From the NCBI GenBank assembly GCA_958510825.1, contig OY294054.1, positions 14,521,390 to 14,585,389 on the forward strand: a DNA stretch of 64,000 nucleotides. Direction: 5' to 3'. Both the position numbers and the translations under genes were made by a program. This document shows positions 45,712-57,610 of this stretch, in pieces. The notes below the pieces were generated by a model that did not search any database, was not told the origin of the DNA, and worked only from the letters and a program-made list of their open reading frames with translations. Position 1 is the stretch's first letter. Each line of letters begins with the position of its first letter. The DNA comes from Brachypterus glaber (lineage: Eukaryota; Arthropoda; Insecta; Coleoptera; Kateretidae).

Positions 45712-46115
45712 ATTAGCAGAAAAGTTTTGTCTTATTATAGTCATATTATAGTTATACATTTCTGTTAGTCTTATTATAGTTAAACATTTCTGTTAGTCGT
45801 AAACAAGCACAGAGAGAAGTAAATAGTTACATTATTAATTTGTGAGGATAACTAAGATTTTTATAATACTTTGGGGTCAACCTACCCTTTGGTAGGTACA
45901 CCCTGGCATCCAAACTCTTCTACATTAGCACAAAAGTTTTGTCTTATTATAGTCATATTATAGTTATACATTTCTGTTAGTCTTATTATAGTTAAACATT
46001 TCTGTTAGTCGTAAACAAGCACAGAAAGAAGTAAATAGTTACATTATTAGTTTGTGAGGATAACTAAGATTTTTATAAAACTTTGGGGTGTACCTACCCT
46101 TTGGTAGGTACACCC
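45712..46115 (+). repeat. 202-bp tandem duplication
   Basis: Units 45712-45913 and 45914-46115 are almost identical. Each has ACTCTTCTACATTAGCA, an internal short repeat TTATTATAGTTA, and ends with the small hairpin TACCTACCCTTTGGTAGGTA. Diverged relatives of the unit start lie at about 46787 and 46900, so the duplication history is longer. Confidence 0.88.
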
Positions 46116-46145
46116 TGGCATTTAAACCGTGTCGGTTATGACCTA

Positions 46146-46469
46146 CACTGCCAAAAGTAAACTGAATATTTAGTTACAAGTGAATAGGAAATCGAAAGTT
46201 ATTATCATATACAATTGTACTTTAATTTTTATTTAAAACACGCAAAAATTCATGTCCGTCCTGAAATATTAAAGTACGTGACTTTAGAGGTATAATGTAC
46301 TTTAGTTTTAGTTAAAAACACTACAATTCTAAAGTCAAGTACTTTAATATTTAAGTACGGACATGAAATTTAGCGTGTTTTTACAAAAATTAAAGTACAA
46401 TTGTATAGGATAATAACTTCCGATTTCATATCCATTTGTAACTGAATATTTAGTTTACTTTTGACAGGG
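46146..46469. mobile_element. CAGTTTAC-family MITE, 324 bp
   Basis: Left end CACTGCCAAAAGTAAACTGA; right end TTTAGTTTACTTTTGACAGG. The interior has the family blocks in mirrored order. It is shorter than the 40.3-kb copy, and the core copies differ by indels. Confidence 0.8.
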
Positions 46470-46508
46470 TATTTATATGTAGTTTAAAGTGATAAGCAAT
46501 ACCACATC

Positions 46509-46560
46509 CATGCCCCAGGTGGGATTCGAACCCGCGACCTCAGCATTACAAAGCGATTGT
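46509..46560 (-). mobile_element. tRNA-like half, probably a SINE head fragment
   Basis: The minus strand contains GAGGTCGCGGGTTCGAATCC and CACCTGGGGCA, a perfect B box in a T-arm context with part of an anticodon-arm-like stretch before it. No D arm or A box precedes it within the expected distance, so it is not a tRNA gene. Confidence 0.55.
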
Positions 46561-46948
46561 ATTTGTTGTCAAAAAACAGCTGATATAACTATTTTTTTAG
46601 TTAATGTAAATATTTGTTAGTTGCATTAACCCAAAAAAATAGTTATATTAACTATCTTTTGGCAACTAATGAATAGTTTTCCTCAATTAGATAATGTTAA
46701 AAATTAATTCATATAACTAACTTAAATTTGCTTCTCTTAGTGTATCGTTTCTGGTTTTTCAGAACATCGACATTAATAGTTAAATTAAAACTCTTTTGCA
46801 CTGACAGAGAAGTTTTGTGTAATTATACATTTCTGTTTATTTAAACATATATGTCAATATATCGACAAGGGTTTTTGCAGAATATCGCCATTGGCAGTTA
46901 AATTAAAAATCTTCTACACTAACAGAAATATTAACAGATAGGACGATA

Positions 46949-47727
46949 CCCAGGTAGCAAAATAACATGACATTCACGTGAAAGCCACGTTAATATGTGA
47001 CATGTGATGTTAAGATTGTAGTCTCATTTAACAAGAATGTAGCATGGTGGGGATGTCCTAAGTCCGCCCCTAATAACATCACACAATGACATCCCGAAAA
47101 TAACGTGTTTGTGACATCATAAATCCACATTCCTGTTATATCTAATATCTTATGGATGCCGTTACTGTTACTTTAATATTTAAATAATATCCTAGGATAT
47201 TAGCTTTTTCTAAATTAAAACCATTAAAAACGCTATAACTCTATAAAAAAATCGGATTTAAAATCAATCATTAATTGAAACAATCACAGATTGAAACAGA
47301 TAGATTCTAAATACGAAATTGCAGATTAAGCGCGAAGAATATATTCCTTTAATCCGTGTCCGTGGTCTTGAGAAGCCCGGCAGAGCCCCCTATCCATTGG
47401 AAATCGTATAATGTGTACAATTTCCTTATAATAATTTACTCTATCAACATCATCTTATATCGATTTTTTTGCTTCGAACGTCGGTGAGAAGCAAAATAAC
47501 ATGACATTCACGTGAAAGCCACGTTAATATGTGACATGCGATATATTCACAGCGTTGTTAATTATTTGTTATTAAATAACATGTTTGTCACGTCACACGT
47601 GTTACGTTGCAAATGTGATGTTAAATAGATGTTATTTTTCAATATTATGTGATGTTATGATTTAGTTTAAAAATACACCCAAAAGTGATGTTAATTTCTT
47701 GTAATATAACATCCCTTGCTACCTGGG
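46949..47727. mobile_element. 779-bp MITE with CCCAGGTAGCAA ends, copy 2
   Basis: Ends CCCAGGTAGCAA and TTGCTACCTGGG are perfect, with TA on both sides as a likely target duplication. The copy follows copy 1 (13751-14529) throughout with scattered single-base differences. Confidence 0.92.
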
Positions 47728-48779
47728 TAGAGATGTTACACCCTGAAGAATAAAGATTAGTGTTTAATAATAATTTCTAAACATATAGGAATTATTATAA
47801 ACCTTAAATTGTTTGATATTACCAATATTAATTATTTTTCTTAGTTATTTACGCAGAAAAATAATGCATACATAAAAAAAATAAAAATCTATTTTTTAAT
47901 ATTTTTTAAGGACCACCCTAATAATAATATCTGATAATAAACTAAAAATAATTCCAAATTTGAAGTCTCTATCTTAAAGTGTTCCACGATCACATTTTTT
48001 CCAAGCAGACTGACAGATCATATTTTTCTTTCGCGGAAATCGACTTTTTATAAATAAAACGTCGAGGAACCTTAAAAAAATAATACAAAATTTTCAAACC
48101 AAAATTTTACCAACGTAATAGGGGAAAGTAAAATAAATTTAACCAATTAATGCCCTCGGATGTCCGCGGGCGAAGATAAAAAAGTTCGATTCCTGGTTTG
48201 AGGGATGGGTAACATTAGTTTCGACGATTTTTATTATGTGGAGGAAATGAGGAATTTCCACCCTGTATATGAGTATCAAAGTTTGTTACGGAATAAGGAA
48301 ATTGGTAAAATCGAGATCTCATTTTGAAATGGAGAACGACGGGCGTAGAGGATAAAACTGCCGGAAGAAGACTGAAGGCCGCAACTACCAAATCTATAGT
48401 ACAAAATAAAATAGGGTTTTGAGGCATAAAATGGATTTCTTTGAGATTTTGCCCTTAGGAAAAATGAAATATATATATATTATTAAAAATTATTAAACTT
48501 CGCTGGACCAGAACGTAAAAACAGTGCCTTCTAGCACCCAAAAGAACCGGATTCAGAGCCTGACAAGTTGCAAGTAGCTTAATTAGTATGTACTTTAAGA
48601 CATAAATAAAATTTTGCCGGAAAAAAATGGCTTAAAGAAAATGGTCACGAGTTCTTCTATAAGGCCATTACGAACGGGTTAAGGCGTTTAATTCATATAC
48701 TTGACATTGCCCTTGTCAGTTAATTATATATTTAAAATTTGGACACCTCCCTAAAAACTGGTTCGAAAGTCAGTTTAAG
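47728..48779. other. Spacer
   Basis: No gene found. An isolated AAGTTCGATTCCTGG near 48180 resembles a B box but has no A box or tRNA-like head. CTTCTAGCACCCAAAAGAAC near 48530 also occurs in similar form near 14540 and 60450, so an unmapped repeat family may be present. Confidence 0.4.
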
Positions 48780-48881
48780 ATGGTGGGTCTCTCTGCTACT
48801 AGCCCACACAGATCCTGGACTTAGGGGATGATTAATTAAGTAGAATGGTACGAGGTTAAACAAAAATGTAATGTAATGTAA
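48780..48881 (+). mobile_element. 5'-truncated SINE copy
   Basis: CTACTAGCCCACACAGATCC, TGGACTTAGGGGATG, TTAATTAAGTAGAATGGTAC and GAGGTTAAACAAAAATG end in a TGTAATGTAATGTAA microsatellite tail. It has the same 3' part as the SINE at 38225-38460. Confidence 0.8.
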
Positions 48882-49319
48882 ATATGATCTCAGTCTACCA
48901 CTGTAGATTACGGCGTTTGTTGCTAGTAGGTAATGTAGGAATGCAGAGGATAGAAGGAAGGAAAGTTTTAGATCAGATAATATATGAAATTGTTGTTGAG
49001 AGTAATAACAAGCGAAATGAAAGTATTTTAATTGTCTAATTCAATTGTTTTATTACAAGTTTGTCAGTTAGTAAGTAATTTTCCCTTTAGGAATAACAAA
49101 CTTTCCTTTAAGGGTATGAACAATCCACTTAATCAAAAATATAACAAGAGCCCTTAGAGACTACAATTTTACAATAAAAGATGTAACAACTTAATTGTCA
49201 TATTTTGTATTTTAACTCTTTATGGAATAGCGAGGAAAAACATTTTTATTATACTCTACATGCTAAAAGAAAAAATGCTCAACACGGCTGGTAATTTATT
49301 AATAACCAATCCCAATATA
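48882..49319. other. AT-rich spacer
   Basis: Nothing recognised. Confidence 0.35.
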
Positions 49320-49475
49320 GTTCTCGGCATGAAACAGTCTGCGACGAAAGGGGGAGGAATCATTCGCGCGCTCTCTTCTTTCAGTCAAAAGCGTTATAAG
49401 GCGTGCGTGCCTGCAACGGGCCTCCCACTTGCACACACATTCCAAACATAGTTCCCGTAGCCACAGATCCGTGCG
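49320..49475. other. GC- and CpG-rich patch
   Basis: About 155 bp with CTGCGACGAAAGGGGGAGG, TTCGCGCGCTCTCTTC, GTTATAAGGCGTGCGTGC and CCACAGATCCGTGCG. It includes a TATAAG word but no downstream exon is recognisable. A 63-codon frame covers it without family resemblance. It could be a promoter, a piece of structured RNA gene or a transposon fragment. Confidence 0.3.
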
Positions 49476-49574
49476 TCAAAGTATAATATTGGAAGAAAAA
49501 AAAATAACCTACATTTTAATCAAAAGTTTTTATATACGATTTTTTTATCGAATTCTCAACAACTTTAATTTTTG

Positions 49575-49690
49575 TTTGTCTGTCTGTTTGTTTGTCCATT
49601 TTTTATTTGTCCATTTGTTTATCCATTTGTTTGTTTGTTTGTTTGTTCGTTTTTCTGTCTGTCCATCTGTTTATCCGTCCGTCTGTTCAT
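49575..49690 (+). repeat. Degenerate TCTG/TTTG tetranucleotide tract
   Basis: About 115 bp of TGTC, TGTT and CATTTGTT words. The Cys/Leu/Phe-rich frames over it are artefacts. Confidence 0.75.
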
Positions 49691-50084
49691 CACAAATCTT
49701 GTGTAAACGATGACACAAGAACGGAATATACAGAACACATATTTTTTTTTAGGAAAAATCAAGTACTGTTTTTGAAAAACAATTCTTATAAACTAAAAAA
49801 ACTTATAGGGGGCACCAATTTATAAAAAATCACAAAAAATAAAAGAAAAAATCGGATAAACTGAAACTTCTTTGTAAAAATTCAGTTCAAACACAAAAAA
49901 AAATGATAGGAGGCCCCACTGTCAAAAAATTATAAAAATAAGAAGCAAAATTTTAATAAACTCCAAATTTACAGAAAATATTACCTTGATTAATATAAAT
50001 ATTCATAAATTTTGAAAAAATCTCAATACAGTGTAAAAAATAAAGAGCGCGCACGAGCTCAAAGAAATTACAAAAACGCAATAT

Positions 50085-50147
50085 ACTATCTACTGTGAAG
50101 ACTTTATTATGAAATTCTAAGCATTACTTATCTTCAAGGCTTGTTTC
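50085..50147 (+). repeat. Diverged CTTCACGGCTTGTT module
   Basis: ATATACTATCTACTGTGAAG, AAATTCTAAGCATTACTTAT and CTTCAAGGCTTGTTT. Confidence 0.55.
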
Positions 50148-50518
50148 AATTAAAAGAAAAATTTATGTTCCAGCAATATAAACACGAAGTAGCAAAAAGC
50201 TTTAATATTGCTAACCAGAAATTAAAAGAATTATGTCGAGGCCTCCGATCATAAACAATTTTGAAATATGAGACTGGTATAAATCACCACCTAATAATGA
50301 CCTATTAAAATCTTATTGTAGTTTAAATACACTGCACAGACAAAAAGACTTTTCCTTTTTTCCAGATTTAAATTTACTTCGCACATTAAACGGACTTCTA
50401 GTAATTTACCAACACTACCACCTGGGGGCGAAGTTAGATTTTTTGTACATTTATATTTAGTTTTAACTACCTCGCAAATATACAAATTTTCATTGTAGGT
50501 TTACTATATTTTTACACC

Positions 50519-50612
50519 TATACTGCCATCCTATGAAACACCCCCGTATCTTCATTTGTAGCATACCAGCTTTTACAATATATTACGGGGGCTTTCATAG
50601 CACGGCAGTATA
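50519..50612. mobile_element. 94-bp hairpin MITE, TATACTGCC ends
   Basis: TATACTGCCATCCTATGAAA with CCCCCGTA pairs with TACGGGGG and CTTTCATAGCACGGCAGTAT. The arms are about 29 bp. Confidence 0.8.
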
Positions 50613-50945
50613 CCAATACCCATAGCAATTTTCACGTAAATATTGAACATATTTAAAATTTAAAAATTATTGCACAGCCATTTAAAATAAATATCAGATT
50701 TAGTTTCATCGGCCTCAAAAACCCCTATGTAATTGGCAAATAGTTTTTCCGAAAACTTTTACAGACAAATTCAAAAATAAATTTATTGTTTTTTTTTGCA
50801 CAAGGCTTTTCCAAATTTTATTTTTTTTAATTATAAAGCAACAAAGCTTTTTTCTTCACTTTTAGACTTATAGGAAAGTAATAGATGTTTACAGGATTAT
50901 TTAGAAATGAGTTTGGAACAAAATTTTAATTCTTTACCTAAGGAA

Positions 50946-51021
50946 GCTATACTGCCTTCGTCAAAACGTCGCTAGGCGACAAATGAAGTTGCTGCTTTCT
51001 AGCGTAGTGGGGCAGTATAGC
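50946..51021. mobile_element. 76-bp MITE, GCTATACTGCC ends
   Basis: GCTATACTGCC at the left and GGCAGTATAGC at the right, with an interior containing GTCGCTAGGCGAC, a small palindrome. The ends match those of the 94-bp hairpin 330 bp upstream, so both may use one transposase. Confidence 0.65.
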
Positions 51022-52288
51022 CCCAGTTATAACTGTCTAAAGTGATGCCCAAGAATGTAAAAAACAATTCAAAAAATCTTTTTTTTTTAATGATGATAAA
51101 TTAAAACATAATGCTTTTTAAAAAACATTTTTGTTCCGAAAAAATTTTAAAAATAAAAATCAAAACATGCTTTTAAAAAAAATCAACCGATATGTTACTT
51201 TTAAAATAATCTTTTGTTAATTTTTAAGATGTAGTTACTGGTAACTATTTTCAATATAAAGATTTCAAAACTAATAAAACAAATCGATGTTTTACACGTA
51301 TTTCTCCTATTTTTGCAGAAAAAAAGGAGAAAGTGAAAGAATTTATCTTAATTGCGGTTCCGAAGCAAAAATATTGTTCTATCTGAAATCGGTTTTGTTA
51401 CACTAGGCTGTGCAATAAACATAAAATTCCATATAACTCCAGGTTTTTCCCTGTTTTTTTTTACTCTTTATGAGGTTTCCTTTGGGCCTTTGTTTGCGTC
51501 CGTGTAATTTAACAGGGGGTAAGATTTTCAAGGACCTTTTGAAATTCTTCTCTTTTAAACTAATCATATAAGTCATTGTTAAAGTTTACAGGAAATTTAC
51601 GGTGTACGTTACAAAACATATGTTACAGGCAATTTAAGCAGCTCACTGAGTAATAATGGGGAATTTTGATAATAAATTCTGTAATAACCTAAAATTCTAA
51701 AATTTGTGACGTTCCATGAAAAAAGGGAGTTTTTTGCAATAAAACCATTCTTGCAGGAAATATTTTTTTTAAAATAGTATGGACTAGTCCCTATTGATTT
51801 AAGCTTTCTCTGAAAATCTATTTTTCAAAACGGAGCCTCGGAGCGGCTTTATGCATTTTTTTGCGTGATGAATCTAAACAAAAAACTGACTAGAAAAAAA
51901 AATCGATATTATATTTTATGATACACTGACATGTCATTAGCTTTTAATTAGTGAAAATGCTAAAGCGTTTAAATGCGGTCAAATTTTCAATATTTTTCAT
52001 TCGGGGGTGTTGTTTTTGTATCTGTTTCCCTTTTTTACTAGTTTTTGGATTAGCTTCTTAAAAAGTTAGAGCCAAAAAAAAACTCTTTAACCCCTTTTTA
52101 CCCCTTACCCCCAACAGACTTTCTTTTGATCCAAACATCGTATATTATTGTTAAAAACCACACTTTAAAAAAGCCCTTGGAATGTGGATTTAATGGTATA
52201 AAAATCTCATTTAAAAAAAAATAGGACAACATCTTTTGTTTTGGTGGTATAATATTTCGTTAACCCATAGCAAAAGCATATAAATATA
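51022..52288. other. AT-rich spacer
   Basis: No gene, RNA or shared repeat recognised. Several A/T homopolymer runs. Confidence 0.4.
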
Positions 52289-52786
52289 AAATAGTATATG
52301 CTATGACTAGTATGGAATAGACAAGCCGGTAGGCGAGTATGACGGTCCCGCGAGCGCGGAATGACTATTCCATACGTGTTGTATACTATACTTTTTCTTC
52401 GACTGCAAATATGAAACACTGTATGGCTTTAAACTGCGGACAAGGTTAAAAACAATGTTTTTTGTGACTCGACATTGTAAATGCAACAAAACACATATTT
52501 TCAAATAAAGCAATTAATGTTATTTAATAATTTTACCAAATCAGTACTTAAAAAGGATTTTTATTTAATTTTAGCACATATTTACAAATTATAATGAAAA
52601 AATTGAAGGTTATGTCAGATTGTTGTGACAGATATTAGGTTTAAATATTTAACAATAGATGGAGCAGTTTTAATTTTTTGAACTAAATTAATAAAAAACT
52701 GGTCAAATATTAAGAAAAACTAATAAACTTTATGTAATTTTAACACAAAACTTTAAATTGCATTAAATTATTCAATGTTTCATCGT

Positions 52787-52824
<38 letters not shown>

Positions 52825-52990
52825 CTAATTTTGCTACAGTTTTCTTTACTTTTATAAACAAGAGATGGCACTACATGTGCTAATTCTAACACTTGATACG
52901 GAATATTCATACCGTATCTAGAGCTAGAATGGATTCATTCTGTGTTTGAAAAGTGCTTACATTCTAAAGCAGTCGTAGAAAAAATATATT
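52289..52990. repeat. Dispersed repeat X, copy 1, about 700 bp
   Basis: It starts ATAGTATATGCTATGACTAG and includes TTTTTCTTCGACTGCAAATA, CTGCGGACAAGGTTAAAAAC, GAAGGTTATGTCAGATTGTT and a TA microsatellite, ending near AAAGCAGTCGTAGAAA. Copies 2 and 3 are at 62046-62713 and 62714-63230. Minus-strand frames (about 52307-52513) are partly conserved in copy 2 but not in copy 3. Confidence 0.85.
52791..52821. repeat. (TA)n microsatellite in repeat X
   Basis: About 15 TA units. The corresponding tract in copy 2 (62524-62547) is shorter. Confidence 0.9.
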
Positions 52991-53996
52991 TAAACAGTTG
53001 TATGTATAACAAATCTGTATTAGGCTTCTTCCTCAGGTGGGAGGCATTACCCCCACTTACCCCTATCAAGATTTGAACAAAAAAATATGTTTTTAAAGAT
53101 TTTTCGATGCAAATATATAAAAATAGTGCCGTCTAAAAGAATAATCAAGCCGTGAAGATATGTTACGCTTCGTATTTTATTGTATATTGTATTTTTATAC
53201 CTACTACAAAGTTCCTCGTAAATGATAAATTTTCCAAAATATGATTAAGTGATTTTTTCTAATTAAGGTGTATTAAAACTAAACCCATTTTGCGTGTAAT
53301 TTGTTTTTTTTTTGTGTTGGTAACAGGGCAAACGAACATCGCTTATATAACAATTATAATTTCATGCCAAGAACTATAAAAAATCAAGTTTATTACAGTT
53401 TTTATTATTTTGTGTGGTTAGCCCAAAATGCGACAAACTAGCATATAAAAGTACTAAGTAGTACTTACTAGTTTGATAACACTTTAGAAAACTCGCCGCA
53501 TGCGGCTCGTTTTCTAAACTCGTACGTTAAAAACGTGTTATGAAACGAGTGCATGACCGATTAAGGAATTTTTGTTTTGGGTGACATAACAATTTTTGCA
53601 TTATTTAAAACTCAAAGAAACAATAATATATATACATTTCCAAATTTTCTGTACTCTTCTAGCCATGATTACGAAGGGTATAATAACACCTTTGAATGTA
53701 TTTGAAATATATAAGGATATGAGAAATAACTTGTCAGATTGGATCTTGTTTTTTTTCTAGCGTTTGAAAAATATGGAAAATGAGTGTTTCTTGTAAACAA
53801 AAAGTTTGCTACAACTGGCTTATCTTTACATATATCAGCTCTTGATACACAGGGTGAAATTCTCAAAAATAAATTTAAAAATTAGCTTTTAAGAAAATTA
53901 TTTTGTGTAAATAAGTTAAAGTTTTATTTTCATTGTCTAAAAGATGTCTTTTTGTATAAAATATTTTAAATTAAAATATTATATTAAATGACAGGT
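52991..53996. other. Spacer with a module copy and a GCCGCATGCGGC palindrome
   Basis: 53147-53190 is a CTTCACGGCTTGTT module in minus orientation (CAAGCCGTGAAGATATGTTA). 53486-53515 (AGAAAACTCGCCGCATGCGG plus CTCGTTTTCT) is a near-perfect 30-bp palindrome. No gene is seen. Confidence 0.5.
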
Positions 53997-54176
53997 TACA
54001 TAAGGACCTATTTTGGCGCACGCGTCCATATTTATAAAACAAGCCGCGAATCGGGGACTTTTGTGATAGACGAGTGCGCCAAATTTCTTATGGAAAGAGT
54101 TCTTTATACTATTTTATCTATTTGCGCGTTTTATTTTGCTTACTTTAGTTTTGAATAATTTCAATATGACTGATTT
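53997..54176 (+). repeat. Dispersed repeat with GCGCACGCGTCCA core, copy 2
   Basis: Matches 10171-10313 in inverse orientation, with the same start (TATTTTGGCGCACGCGTCCA) and end (AATTTCAATATGACTGATTT). It has an additional TTTGCGCGTTTTATTTTGCT block. Confidence 0.75.
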
Positions 54177-54346
54177 AAAATTTTTAAAATTTTTCATTAG
54201 TTTTTTTTTTCATTACAAAATAATAGTTAGAAACTTTCAAGTTTTGAGTGTATATTTATAGTTATTTTAAACAAAAATGGTCAAGAAAAAGCTAACATTT
54301 ACTCCAGTGTATAAAAGTTTCACAGATACTTACATCCTGCCAGCCA

Positions 54347-54764
54347 CACTGAAAAAAAGGATCCTTTGCGGTAATGGCATATGAAATTAGGCCAAATGCT
54401 TCGTACTCTTGAATACGTCCAAAAGCGCATTCTCTTAACATGAAAATATAAGTCAGGATCTTTCTGATTCTTTAACTTAAAATTCTTTGATCTTGTGTAA
54501 AATGCAAGTGGGCTTATCTCAAAAGAAAAAGTCTTGGGCCAAAGTATTTAAAATTGTTTACTTTTTAACAATCTTAAAACAAGATAAATGTTTTTTTGCC
54601 TCATATGCGCCAGCTCCAAGAGAATTTTAAAAATATTTTAAAAGCGAGACTTTTTTTGGGACAAAATTAATACTTTTGTTTGAAGATACAGATCTTTTAA
54701 GCTAAAAGAATAACTGCGAAGAGTGTTGACTACTTTGAGCCAAGAACGTAATTTTTTTCAGTGC
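54347..54764. mobile_element. Possible MITE with CACTGAAAAAAA ends
   Basis: CACACTGAAAAAAAGGATCC at the left and ATTTTTTTCAGTGC at the right make short inverted termini. The arms are short and A-rich, so this is weak. Confidence 0.35.
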
Positions 54765-54875
54765 AAGCGTCTTCACTTCTAGTGTTTGCGACTTACCTGT
54801 GAGTAACACAAAACGTACATATAATATTTTTTAAGAATTTTACCTGTCTTTTAGATCTTTGGATGTTATGCTGCC

Positions 54876-55104
54876 CTTAGTTAAAACGTCTTAACTAACA
54901 TTGCTATTTTCCCCAAATTTTTCGAATAAATGGCCAAATTCCCTGTCTTCCAGGTTTTAATTTCAATTTCGCTGACATTTCCCTGACTTCCTCGTTTCCT
55001 TGAATGGTGGGAACCCTGAAGAATAGATAAATATGGCATAGAACATTTATATATGCAGATAAACCGAAAATAACAAAAATGTTAGTTAGGACGTTTTAAC
55101 TAAG
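54876..55104. mobile_element. 229-bp MITE, CTTAGTTAAAACGTC ends
   Basis: CTTAGTTAAAACGTCTTAAC with TAACATT at the left is mirrored by AATGTTAGTTAGGACGTTTT with AACTAAG at the right, with about one mismatch over 27 bp. Non-coding. Confidence 0.8.
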
Positions 55105-56153
55105 TATTGGATACAGAAACCAGATTTTTTAGACGTTTCTAATAATGTTCATTCGTTTTTGTTACCAACTTATAAACAAACAAAAATCCCCAAAACTGTT
55201 TTACAATTAATAAAAGGTTATTAAAACTGTTTTACTATTAAGCTTATTGTAACAAGCAAGCCAAAACTACAAAAACGTAATAATTACGTTTTTGTAATTA
55301 TTATGAAACGCAAATAGATACTTTGTTTGTATTTCTTTAACTTGCGCCTTCGCCAAAACTGCAAAAATTACAGGTTTTTATTCTTTTTTTACAAAAATAA
55401 ATATAGAAATAAAAACAAAACAAAAAATAAATACAAAATAAAAAAAAATAAAAAAAATAAACATTGATAAATAAATATTATTTACCTAAACTAAATATGT
55501 AAAAACAAATTTTCTTACTTATTTTAGTCTTCCCCAGCTATTTTCGATAAGAAAAAAAGCAAAAATACTTCCTGTAATTCTAAAAATATGGAATAGCCCC
55601 AATAATTTACATTAATAAATTGTTTATTAATGGCAAATAGATTAAACTTAATCAACAAATAATTGTTTTATTCGTGACAATTAAAAATTAAATACATCAT
55701 TTAATAAATTATACTAATTACAATTAAACATTTATTTACCACAAATAGACCGTTTATTTCGGTTAATCTGGAATATTTGGGCAAATAGATATTAAACATA
55801 ATTACCACAAATAAACAGTATAATTATCATTTAATGGTAATAATTATACTGTTGTTAATAACAACGGCAACTGCCCATAGCCAATTAAAAATATATATTA
55901 AGAATAGTTTATTTACCAACAATACACTTGGCTAGAAAACTAAGTTTATTTCTGAGAATTATATATTCTTGTCCGCTATTTTGATATACTTTTTAATTGT
56001 GATGAATATAATTATATTTGCCATAAATATATTTTTTTTCAGTGTATTAGTAACTAAATAAAATATTCACCCTGTACACAAATCGCATGTTTTAAACGCT
56101 TAAAATTAAATTTATAATTAAGAAAGCTTTGTACTTGATAATTTACTGAAAAA
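55105..56153. other. AT-rich spacer with repeat scraps
   Basis: 55150-55230 resembles part of the MITE at 9584-9819. 55560-56045 is extremely AT-rich with repeated CAAATAGAT and TTTACCACAAATA words and ends TTTTTTTTCAGTGTA, like a MITE end. No gene. Confidence 0.4.
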
Positions 56154-56983
56154 CTAATAGTCCAGTCAAATAACGAAAAATTCCTGTATTAATTGCAATA
56201 AATGTACACGGGCTGATATTTTAAAGAATAGTAGTGGATAGTAACAGAACACTCCTGTTAGTTTTTCACCGGGAGATTTGCGTAAGGAATATCCGCTAAG
56301 TTTGGACTTTTTTTATCTTAAATTTTAGGGCTGAGTGCGGTTATCTCGCTAAACATGCATCTTACGATAAAAATGTATATAACCAATTTTGTTAAGGAAA
56401 AAAATTTCAACAAGTTTTGTTTGGATCATTCTTTGATTATATTAATAACATTCAAGTTATACATATTTAAATATGTTGGGGGTAAAATTGTTTTTTTCGA
56501 TTTTTCAGCCAAATTATTCATCGGAGGATAAAAGTGGTTATGAGCAAACTTGTAGCTGTTAAAATTCTCTATTAGTTTTATATATTATGAGTTTCATAAG
56601 TATTTTGTTACTGTTGCAGTGGTCGATGAAAGTCCAACCTAGCGAGTTGCGCCCCCTGTAACCGTACCAAAGTACCTATGAAAATTTACAATATATAAAA
56701 CTTATAGAGAATTTTAAGAGCTACAAGCTTGCTTATAACCAGTTATCGTCCGATGAATAATTTGGCCGAAAAATGGAAATTGTTGGAAATTTCCTCCTTA
56801 AGAAAATTGGTTATATGCATTTTTATCTTAAGATATTAAGCAACTCACCCCTAAAATTCAAGATAGCAGACACCCCTTAGGCAAATCACCCGGTGAAAAA
56901 CTAACAGGAATATTCTACCCTTTAAAATATCAGCTCGTGTATATTTATTGTAATTTACATTTATTATTTGACTGGACTATTAG
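56154..56983. mobile_element. 830-bp palindromic MITE, CTAATAGTCCAGTCAAATAA ends
   Basis: The first 20 bases are mirrored exactly at the end (TTATTTGACTGGACTATTAG). Further inside, GGGCTGATATTTTAAAG pairs with CTTTAAAATATCAGCTC, and TGTTAGTTTTTCACCGGG pairs with CCCGGTGAAAAACTAACA. It is non-coding. Confidence 0.85.
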
Positions 56984-57089
56984 AGCTAGACGTTAATTTC
57001 CTATTTCCTCTTGGATTAATTAAACTGGGCGTTTCTATGAATACACCCTGTAGAATAAGGTGAGGATTCCAGATAGGGTCTTTTACCCT

Positions 57090-57375
57090 AGTAACAATTT
57101 TTGTCAATTCTTGAGCAAGTCTGGCTCAAGATTCGTGATCAAGTAACTGCATCCAAATTTTGACAATTCTGCTGCAAGATACTGCCAACAGATTCTTGCT
57201 CAAGAATTGTCAAAGAATTGCTACAGATACTTCGTCAGGATTCTTGAGCAAGAATGTAGCAACAAAAATTGACAAAGGAGAGGTGCGCGCTCATGGACTC
57301 TAGCGTTTTTCGTGCAAGAGTAGGTCAAGATTCTTGACCAAGAATCTTGTCAAATTCTTGCTACAGACTTGACAA
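57090..57375. repeat. Cluster of CAAGAATTCTTG-type inverted words
   Basis: At least eight copies of TTCTTG(A/C)(G/C)CAAGA-like words, many within TTGTCAATTCTTGAGCAAG or AGATTCTTGCTCAAGAATTG, spread over 285 bp in both orientations. The ends (TTTTTGTCAATTCTTGAGCA and TTCTTGCTACAGACTTGACA) suggest one or more small foldback elements. Confidence 0.65.
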
Positions 57376-57610
57376 ACACTTTATTTTTACCACTCGGAAA
57401 TGTTTTTTACCACCATGCCATTGTTACTGTGTACCAATTAAAGAATAGTTTCCCCTATTATTATTATTTTTTTTTTAAACTTGAAGTTTGAAGTCAATTA
57501 GCTTTTACTTCTTTTGAACCTTGCCCCACCTTGATTTTTAACAAAAATTATTCCAGCCGAGAAAGTTAGATAAGAATCTTATGATCAAAATTTAGCTAAA
57601 ACTAAACTTT

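Noticed and set aside
48165..48200. Isolated B-box-like GTTCGATTCC
   Set aside because: There is no A box, stem or SINE tail around it. A word of this length is expected by chance in 64 kb searched on two strands.
52395..52450. Possible THAP-type start MKHCMALNCG in repeat X
   Set aside because: The frame stops after 12 codons and the cysteines are lost in copy 3. The pattern is too short to support a zinc-finger gene.
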